The notes beneath the pieces were generated by a model, which was given only the letters and a program-made list of their open reading frames with translations, was not told the DNA's origin and did not search any database. A stretch of DNA of 64,000 nt from Archegozetes longisetosus (taxonomy: Eukaryota > Arthropoda > Arachnida > Sarcoptiformes > Trhypochthoniidae). Positions within the stretch are counted from its first letter, which is position 1. Each line of letters begins with the position of its first letter. The translations under genes were made by a program, and so were the position numbers. Positions 56,702 through 64,000 of this stretch are shown in pieces. The DNA is taken from positions 17,358,220 to 17,422,219 of the forward strand of contig JAEMBT020000001.1 in the NCBI GenBank assembly GCA_018873245.2, given 5' to 3'.

Positions 56702-56913
56702 CGATGCCGAAGAAATAAGACTTGCGAGCGTTTTTATCATGTGATTAGTATTTTTGAGTGTAATATAAACATGAGATAGAGAGTAGTCGATCATTCAATT
56801 GATTTGTCACATTTTACAACAATTACTGCTATTAAGAAGTGCTGTTTATATTCAAAAATACTGATCACATGATAAAAACGATCTCAAATATTATGTCTTT
56901 GGTATTGCTATAA
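56702..56913. repeat. 212-bp palindromic element
   Basis: Arms of about 75 bp share CGTTTTTATCATGTGAT.AG then TATTTTTGA. Likely a MITE; the target duplication is not clear. Confidence 0.6.
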
Positions 56914-57178
56914 ATAAATGTTTTATACTAAAAGATGTTTCAAAGAGAAACAAGTTTTGTCATAGGTTAGTCATATAAAAAATGGTATTTTCTTATTTCC
57001 TATAACTTAAAGGTTTAAAATTGATTTTTTATTTCTTTCGAATCACCACACATTCAATCACTGATACTTTATACAAAGTCTAAGGTGGGGATTGCTCTAA
57101 GGCAGTTCTTCAAAAGTTTTATTCATGTGTGGCACTCAGCTTAACTTTTAGAACTTACAATAATTGAAACCTACAAAT

Positions 57179-57558
57179 GCAATTCATGCTAAAACATCAA
57201 TTTTCTGATGAATCAATCGCCAAACCTTGCTTTCAGGAATATATCGCTCAATCGGTCAGAATTCATGGCAAAGAATATTCTACTTAAGAAATTAATTCAA
57301 ACAGTTGATAAGAGAGATCAAGATATTTACATTAGTTTCAAATCTGGTATTTGTTACATAATGTTTGTTAATAAATATTTGTTAAAACTGATGAAATAGC
57401 GATCGATATCAGTTTGACAAGAAGGGAAATATGATAAAATAAATCATTGATTTCTTTCAAATTAATTTGTATTTTATTCCTAACGCGTCTCCGAAAGGTT
57501 TTATAAAACTTACTTTCATAGAAAGCAATTTCATCGATGAAGACTGTTTGATAACTAG
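57179..57558 (+). pseudogene. Choline-kinase-like exon 2/3 fragment, copy 10 subtype
   Basis: Matches the last third of exon 2 and exon 3 of copy 10 (GAATATATCGCTCAATCGGT, CGTTTCATAGAAAG-like exon 3), with stops and small deletions. With the fragment at 53,798 it probably represents one decayed gene between copies 11 and 12, cut up by later insertions. Confidence 0.75.
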
Positions 57559-57649
57559 TGTGTTGGAAACTGTTTAATAGGTTTAGAAATAATTATTTTA
57601 TTTGTAGTTTTTTTAATGCAATGCTCTGGGAATATAAACTAAATATAAC

Positions 57650-58159
57650 GTTACAGCGAATGCTAGCAACCAAGAGGTGCTGACACTGTCTTAAACGGAA
57701 ATTTCAGTAACTAAAAGTTTAGGGCAGTGGTCAATTAATGCGTAGATAAGTTACATCTAATAAATTATTGATTTAACATATTTACCGTTTTCTTTTTATG
57801 TCATCAAATGATATCTATGATGCTTCAATCAGTCAAACCAATCATGAGTTTACTCACGACAATTTGAACCATAGAAGTCATAATGGTCATAGGGGGAAAT
57901 AATGCTCATAACATTCATGACTCAAATTATTTTGAGTAGCCGAAACTATTGGTTTGACTGATCTGAGCGTCATAGATATGATTTTATGACATAATTTGAC
58001 GCTTTGAACTGTTTGACCAATGATTAACCGTTTTGTTAAACATAACTTAATTGGGTAACAATTGACTGCTAACAGAAAATAGAATCTTCTACTTTTAGTT
58101 ACTCTGATTTGCTTTTAGGACAGTGGCAGCATCCAACAACAGCAAGTAATCGCTGTAAC
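57650..58159. mobile_element. Foldback element, 510 bp
   Basis: Long imperfect inverted arms starting GTTACAGCGA at both ends and sharing AGTAACTAAAAGT, the CACTGTC.TAAA block, and CAGTCAAACCAAT nearer the centre. Non-coding; target duplication unclear. Confidence 0.6.
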
Positions 58160-58174
58160 AACATATTACATATA

Positions 58175-58646
58175 CAGATTGTCCAAAATACAACTAAACT
58201 CAAATTTTGAGTACAATTTTTCTTTAATATTACGCATCGATTAGATGCAGCTATGAATCAAGTTTGGAATGAGTGAAAGAAAAGTCAACTTTTCAATCAT
58301 AATGTTTGAGATAAAAAGAAAAGTGGTCTTCTCAATAAAGCAGAGTTTTTATTTATAAAAATTATTTGTCAAATAAGTCTTATGATTGAACTAGAGAAGA
58401 ACTTGCTGATAAATTTGGTAAAAAAAGGAACAAGTGCGACTATAATTGACAATAGCATTAATAAGCATATGTTGTAGAGAACATTTCTAAACACTATTTT
58501 TTAAAACTACATTAGATCAATAAAAGTTGATTTTGACAGATCAAGTTTTCAGTATATGAGTAATTGATATTACTTGCGATTAAAATATCAAATTGTAAAA
58601 GCCTTTAACTGCTTTATCTGAGTTTAGTTTTATTTTAGAAGATCTG
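58175..58646 (+). mobile_element. pogo-like non-autonomous element, family B copy 2
   Basis: Flanked by TA; begins CAGATTGTCCAAAATACAAC. Same family as 12,668-13,153, more decayed (right end AGAAGATCTG), with frameshifts in the CENP-B-like region (EELADKFGKK). Confidence 0.65.
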
Positions 58647-58649
58647 TAT

Positions 58650-58880
58650 AACAATGAATAGGATATTGTTCACCACATTTTAGAAGTACCGTCTAGTTTG
58701 CAGCGCAATAAACAGGTCTAGTTTTGTCACCTTCGAGCCAGTTTTAAACTATGAATCTTAAGAATGATATACAAGAAACTCATACACTGTCAGCAAAACT
58801 AGAGATATTTACTGCACTTTACTGCACTGCAAACTAGACGACACTTCTAAAATGTGGTAAATAAAAACCTATTCAATGTT
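58650..58880. mobile_element. MITE, 231 bp
   Basis: Inverted ends AACAATGAATAGG and AACATTGAATAGG; arms of about 100 bp share CCACATTTTAGAAGT and GTCTAGTTTGCAG. It abuts the pogo-like element. Non-coding. Confidence 0.65.
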
Positions 58881-59555
58881 ATAAATGTAATATGTGGCTG
58901 TAACGATGTACTTAAATGTTAAAGTCTTTCCTTTGCGTAAAACAAAAAATTGTCTAAATTAAGACAATCAGTGGCTTGTTATAAATTATCAAAAACATCA
59001 AAACTTAAAGCATCAAAAACTGATGAGTCTCGTGCCGACAGCTCCTAATCTCAATAACTGTTGAATATCAATCAAAGTAACATTTACACAAATTTTATCA
59101 TGTTTTCAATGAACAACTTATATTAAAGATCACCATTTGTATATTAATATTTAATGCATAGCTTAACAGAAGTACTTTTGAAATCAGGAAATCGTCAATG
59201 ATTATCAATGTCCTTCAAGAGCTATCAAAGAGTTGAATTCAAAACTTATGGATAATTGATTATCCTTGAAAGCTAATAACATACGCAAAATTGAAAATAT
59301 TTCGGTTAATTTCTATTCAAAGTGTTTATGGCTATAATTATTTAGTCCTTTGTACGAATAGATTCTAATTTACGATTCTTCAGTTGCAATAAAATTAATT
59401 TTATGTTGATTACTTGATTCAAAACTATTACAAAGAAGTTTTTTTAAATATATGGCGTAAAAGAAGTTGAGAGTTGTAAAAACCGAATACTCAAATCATA
59501 AAATATTAATGTATCTATATGATAAAGGATGATAATGCTCACTCAGAGTGTTTAA
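58881..59555. other. Upstream region of copy 12
   Basis: Paralogous to 51,050-51,700 and to 62,780-63,410. No gene seen. Confidence 0.5.
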
Positions 59556-59565
59556 TATATAAAAG
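59556..59565 (+). promoter_or_regulatory. TATA box of copy 12
   Basis: TATATAAAAG 47-56 bp before the ATG, as in copies 11 and 13. An in-frame ATG at 59,519 lies upstream of this box and so is not used as start. Confidence 0.55.
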
Positions 59566-59611
59566 TCAAATATCAAATAAGAGAAAGAACTTTGAACATC
59601 ATTTAGTCAAA

Positions 59612-61037
59612 ATGGCTAAAGAGAAGGAAAGTTTAAAAGATATCAAAAGTATGGATGAATTTGATTTTGATAATGTTGAACTTATACGTGGAGAAACACC
59701 TGAAGATATTAAACAAAAATGTTATAATTTGTGTAGAGATTATTTGTCAGGAGTTTGGCTTAAAGTCAGTATCGATGAGATTGAAGTCAAACGATTGAGT
59801 GGAGGATTGACTAATCAGTTATATTATTGTGCAATCATTAAATCACTTCAACCTATTAATGACGAACCACAAGAAGTTGTCATAAGATTATATGGACCAA
59901 AACATTATAATAATTTGGATTGTGGTCAAAATGAAAGACTGACTGATCTAATTATTGCACTTCTTGTATCTGAATATAAATTGGGACCAAAAATATATGG
60001 TTTGTTCGAAAGTGGACAAATACAACACTATTATAAAGTAAGCAATTTGTCAATCAATAGATAAGTTATGTGAAGCAATGTTCATTCTGATAACAAACGA
60101 AAATTGAGTTATTAATTTGAATAATTGTTTAAAAATTTTTAAGTTTGAAGTACTTAAAGTAAATAATTTTTTCTATTTTTAAATACAATCTATAGCACAG
60201 ACAATTTCGAATCGATGAACAAAATGATCCGAAATTAGTTGATGAATTATCGAGAAAGTTGGCTAAAATTCATGCAATGGATGTTCCCATTAAAAAGACT
60301 GGCAATTGGATTTTCGAAAACTTTGACACTTTTTATGAAAGTGCATATCAAAATTTTGCCATACATGACTTGATAGAAGAATACAATTGTGAAACACTAA
60401 AGAAATACGATTTAAAAGAAGAAATTGAATGGATTAAAAGCATACTTCTTGAAACAGATTCTCCAGTCGTTTTCAGTCACAATGATTTCAGAGGAAGTAA
60501 TATTATGGTGATTGAGTCAGAGAATAACAATAATAATAATGATAAAGATAGGCTGGTTCTTTGTGATTAATATTCAAGTTATGGATACAGAGGAATGGAT
60601 TTCGGAACTATATTTTCTGAATGGGGCAGAACTATGAATGATTACAAAACTTTGCATAACTTTCCAAAGGATTCAGTAATAAAACCATTCATTGATTCGT
60701 ATATGAATGAGTCGATCAAAATTCATGGCAAACAATATTCTGATGATAAGAGGAATTCATTCGAACAGATCTTGAAAGAAGTGAAAGTTTTCACGTTAGC
60801 GACGAACATTTTTATAGTTCTATTTTGTTACAAGAATGTTGATTCATCCAATGATTTTCCAATGGATAAGAAAATATTAATGGTATAAAGCTTTTCAAAT
60901 GACTATCTTTTGATGTATTTCTTACGATAATGTTTTATTTATAGCAATTTGCAGAGATTGGATTACAAAACTATATTCATCTTAAACAAATGTTTATCGA
61001 TGAAGGAGTCATCAAAATAAATGAATGCCTCACATGA
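59612..61037 (+). pseudogene. Choline-kinase-like copy 12, stop in catalytic motif
   Basis: Exons 59,612-60,037, 60,196-60,882 and 60,945-61,037; start MAKEKESLKDIKSMDEFDFD. Everything is open except one place: three bases (TCG) are missing from GATTTCGAATAC of the DFEYSS motif, creating GAT TAA at 60,566-60,571 without shifting frame. The product would stop right after the catalytic Asp of that motif. Exon 2 otherwise has FSHNDFRGSN. Exon 3 runs on slightly longer than in copy 11 because the stop codon is altered. Confidence 0.85.
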
Positions 61038-62149
61038 GACATTTTCAGTCTCAATATAATTAATAAAATTTATAATGTAAAGCTTGCCGCTATTGTTGCT
61101 AATAGAGCTCTATAATGAAAATTTCAAATTAAAGGCATGTCTAACACAATCATTATTACCTAACCTTAGTGAAATGGAATAGACATGATTTGCAATAATG
61201 CTTGAGAAGTTCGACACTAATGCTTATTTGATTTTATAAATATCCTTTTATCATAATGAGTAAACATAAATATTTTATCCTAAATGCTTTTGTATTGTTA
61301 TATCTGGTGTTGACTTAACCTGACTTTTACCAAAAATATATTCATTCAGGTCAAATCACTGGTATAAACATTGTTGTTAGCGCTGTATTCCTTATACATA
61401 ATAATATGAGCAGGGTTGTGTCTTCGTTAGATAAAACAATTGCATACTTAAGTCAAATTGAAATCTGATTCGAATAAAAGGATTGTATTGAAGTTCGCGC
61501 TACTAATAATGTACACTTAAAATCTTAATAATCGTTGATAGTAGCGGAAAGTGGCCAAGAATGTTTCCATCAGATCGTAATATATCAGATATTAAAAACT
61601 GCTTCCACATTGAGTGTAATGATCAAAACAAATCAGAAATCAAACTCAGTAACAAATTGGTGCGCGTACACAGGTTTAGGTAAAAATGATATTTTCTTCT
61701 TGCATAGATGATTAAGTATTGAAGTATGAAACTCATTCTGATGTCAATTTAAGGGAGATTATGGTATTTGAGAAGGATGTTATCTTTAAAGTATTGTATG
61801 TCATTCAATTATAATAATGATAATCAATACGAGTTTTCAGTCCTGAAACACTTGAATCAGCTCATTATAATGGACTCTTTACAGTTTTTGATTCAGTTAT
61901 TATCTTAGTTTTCAATTATTATTTATAAATAAGAAGATCATATAAACTGCAAACAGTTAAGTCGAATATTTTAATCTTGTAACCTGATGAAAACATTTAT
62001 ATAAATATAAGGTCCTTAAAATTGAACGGTTGAATATTAATTTGAATTAAATTTGATTCAGTCAAGTATTAATATTGAGTACCTTAATACTGTAGTCATT
62101 TTCTGATTTCGTGATCTGATCGGTAAAAATATAAATCAATATTTGTATT
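61038..62149. other. 3' flank of copy 12
   Basis: Diverged match to 53,180-53,800 in its first half; no gene seen. Confidence 0.5.
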
Positions 62150-62455
62150 ATGTCAGTTTGCGGAATAACACCTAAAGATATCAAACAAAATGCTTTGATC
62201 TGCGTCGAAATTATTTTACTAGGGATTAGCCCAAAGTATTGATCAAACAGAAGTCAAACGATTGGGCGGACAATTGTTTAATCGTCTAAATTATCGTGCG
62301 ATTTCTAAACCACTCGAACCCACTAACGATGTGCCACAAGAAGTTGCCATAAGATCATATGAAGCTAAACATGAATAATATGGTCAATATGAAAGACTGA
62401 CTGTTGTTATAATTACACTTGTTATATACAAATATAAATTAAGGGTTGTTTAGAA
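62150..62455 (+). pseudogene. Choline-kinase-like exon 1 fragment
   Basis: ATGTCAGTTTGCGGAATAAC followed by decayed exon 1 sequence (CCTAAAGATATCAAACA, GTCAAACGATTGGG, GCCATAAGATCATATG), with stops. It ends at the same GGGTTGTTTAGAAT junction as the fragment at 53,798; the 120 bp after it also match. Confidence 0.75.
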
Positions 62456-63416
62456 TTGCTGAATAGAAATAAGAAGAAATATTAAACAAATATTTTAGAA
62501 CACTATTAAATGAGAAATAAGATAATAATATTAAAAATTGTGGCAGGTCACGGATAATCTTTACTTTGAAGATCGATTACATAAATATTAATAAAAGTAT
62601 AAAGCTTACAATGCATATAAACTAAGACCTTTGCCTGATATAATCTATCACATCGTATCATAACCTAAATTAATCTAAGCCGAAATGAGTAGAATCTAAG
62701 CGAAATGCTGCGAAAATTAACATAATTAAAATTACTGTCAATTGTAAATTCAAGAATACTTGCAAGCATCATGTGTTCACATAACAACCACAAATTATCT
62801 TAATTAAGACAATCAGTGATTTATTATAAATTATCAGAAACATCAAAACTTAAAGCATTAAAAACATAATATTAATGCAAAGAGTCTCGTGCTGACAGCT
62901 TCTTATCTCAATATAATAGTTGTTGGGCTTCAGCCCAAGTAATATCTTAACACTTTTTATCATGTTTTCAATGAACAACTCCCATTAAAGATTACCACAT
63001 ATGCATTAATATTTAGTGTATAGACTAATAGAAATACTTTTGAAATCAGGAAATCAATAATGATTATGAATGCCCCTCAAGAGTTACCAAAGAGTTGAAT
63101 TGAGATCTCATAAATAATTTGATTATTTTTGAAAGCTAATAGCATATACGAAATTGATAATAATTCGGTTCATTCCTATTCAAAATGTTTATGGCAATAA
63201 TTATTAAGGCTTTTGTATGAATAGAGTCTAATTCATGATTCTTTAACTTTAATAGAAATAATTTTAAGCTAATTAATTAATTCAAAACTACTAAAATCAG
63301 TTCTCTAAATATGTGACGTAAACGATGATAAGACTTATAAAAATTGAAAAGTCAAATCATGAAATATTATTGCGCTTATGTGGTAAATGATCATATTCTT
63401 TGATCAAAGTGTTTAA
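62456..63416. other. Upstream region of copy 13
   Basis: 62,780-63,410 is paralogous to the regions upstream of copies 11 and 12. No gene seen. Confidence 0.5.
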
Positions 63417-63426
63417 TATATAAAAG
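63417..63426 (+). promoter_or_regulatory. TATA box of copy 13
   Basis: TATATAAAAG 47-56 bp before the ATG, as in copies 11 and 12. Confidence 0.5.
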
Positions 63427-63472
63427 TCAAACATCTAATAAGGAAAAGAATAGTTCAGATAATTTAGTCAAA

Positions 63473-63896
63473 ATGGCTAAAGAGAAGAAGAGTTTAAAAG
63501 ATATAAAAAATGTGGATGAATTTGATTTTGATAATATTGAAATGATACGCGGAGAAACACCTGAAGATATTAAACAAAAATGTTATAATTTGTAGAGATT
63601 ATTTGGCAGGAGTTTGGCTTAAAGTAAGTATAGATGAGATTCAAGTCAAACGATTGAGTGGAGGAATGACTAATCAGTTATATTATTGTGCAATCATTAA
63701 ATCACTTCAACCTGTTAATGATGAACCACAAGAAGTTGTCATAAGATTATATGGACCAAAACATTTCAATAATTTGGATTGTGGTCAAAACGAAAGATTG
63801 ACTGATGTAATTATTGCACTTCTTGTATCTGAATATAAATTGGGACCAAAAATATATGGTTTATTCGAAAATGGACAAATACAACACTATTATAAA
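63473..63896 (+). pseudogene. Choline-kinase-like copy 13, exon 1, frameshifted, cut by window end
   Basis: Exon 1 starts MAKEKKSLKDIKNVDEFDFD and lacks two bases (TTTGTAGAGA for TTTGTGTAGAGA) at about 63,592, so LCRDY becomes L-stop. After that the frame is open to the donor AAA|GTAAGA at 63,896. Exon 2 lies outside the window. Start and promoter match copies 11 and 12. Confidence 0.8.
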
Positions 63897-64000
63897 GTAA
63901 GAATAATTTAAATTATAGAATAAATTACCTAAAGCAATCAGTTCATTCTGATAATAAACAAAAATTGTGTTATTAAAGTGAAATATTGTCCTAAAATTTT

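Noticed and set aside
59519-59611. Upstream in-frame ATG for copy 12 (and the like at 51,668 for copy 11)
   Set aside because: It lies upstream of the conserved TATATAAAAG box; the conserved AAAATGGCTAAAGAG start is shared by all three copies.

Overview
The window is AT-rich animal DNA, most likely from an arthropod. The organism is not identified from the sequence. Genes have short GT-AG introns (about 54-185 bp) and there are no operons. The repeats are eukaryotic: Tc1/mariner, pogo, piggyBac, hAT and Mutator-type elements, plus an errantivirus-like Ty3/gypsy retroelement with an env gene.

The host content is one gene family, a tandem array of choline/ethanolamine-kinase-like genes. I count 13 copies plus three smaller fragments. 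Copies 1-5 (159-16,177) lie on the minus strand and copies 6-13 (17,831 to beyond 63,896) on the plus strand, so the array is head-to-head around 16.2-17.8 kb. Every readable copy has the same three-exon plan: exon 1 of 399 nt (426 nt in one subtype), exon 2 of about 690 nt, exon 3 of about 75 nt, all joined in phase 0. Exon 1 carries the GG(L/M/F)TN loop. Exon 2 carries the HNDF....N catalytic motif and the DFEYSSYGYRG motif. Five copies look intact (5, 6, 8, 9, 10) and copy 3 is intact apart from a shortened tail. The other seven are each broken by a different lesion. Subtypes are mirrored across the centre, and the right end is built from a repeated two-gene unit.

Region by region: 0-10.6 kb holds copies 1-3 with several nested DNA transposons. 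10.9-14.9 kb holds a mariner, a pogo-like MITE and the internally deleted copy 4. 14.9-25.2 kb holds copies 5-8. 26.6-46.4 kb is a transposon nest. Here a 7-kb Mutator-like element (itself host to five insertions), a 1.3-kb palindromic foldback, and a hAT-type element carrying a 10.6-kb errantivirus-like element all landed within about 90 bp of ancestral promoter DNA upstream of copy 9. The uninterrupted equivalent of that promoter survives upstream of copy 8 (about 23,326-23,405). 46.4-64 kb holds copies 9-13, fragments and more foldback elements.

The kinase copies presumably phosphorylate choline, ethanolamine or a related small alcohol. The expansion, decay and shared promoter motif (an inverted pair of GATA sites) suggest a fast-turnover, tissue-specific family rather than the housekeeping enzyme; that is inference. 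Exon coordinates were derived by hand from splice signals and paralog alignment.
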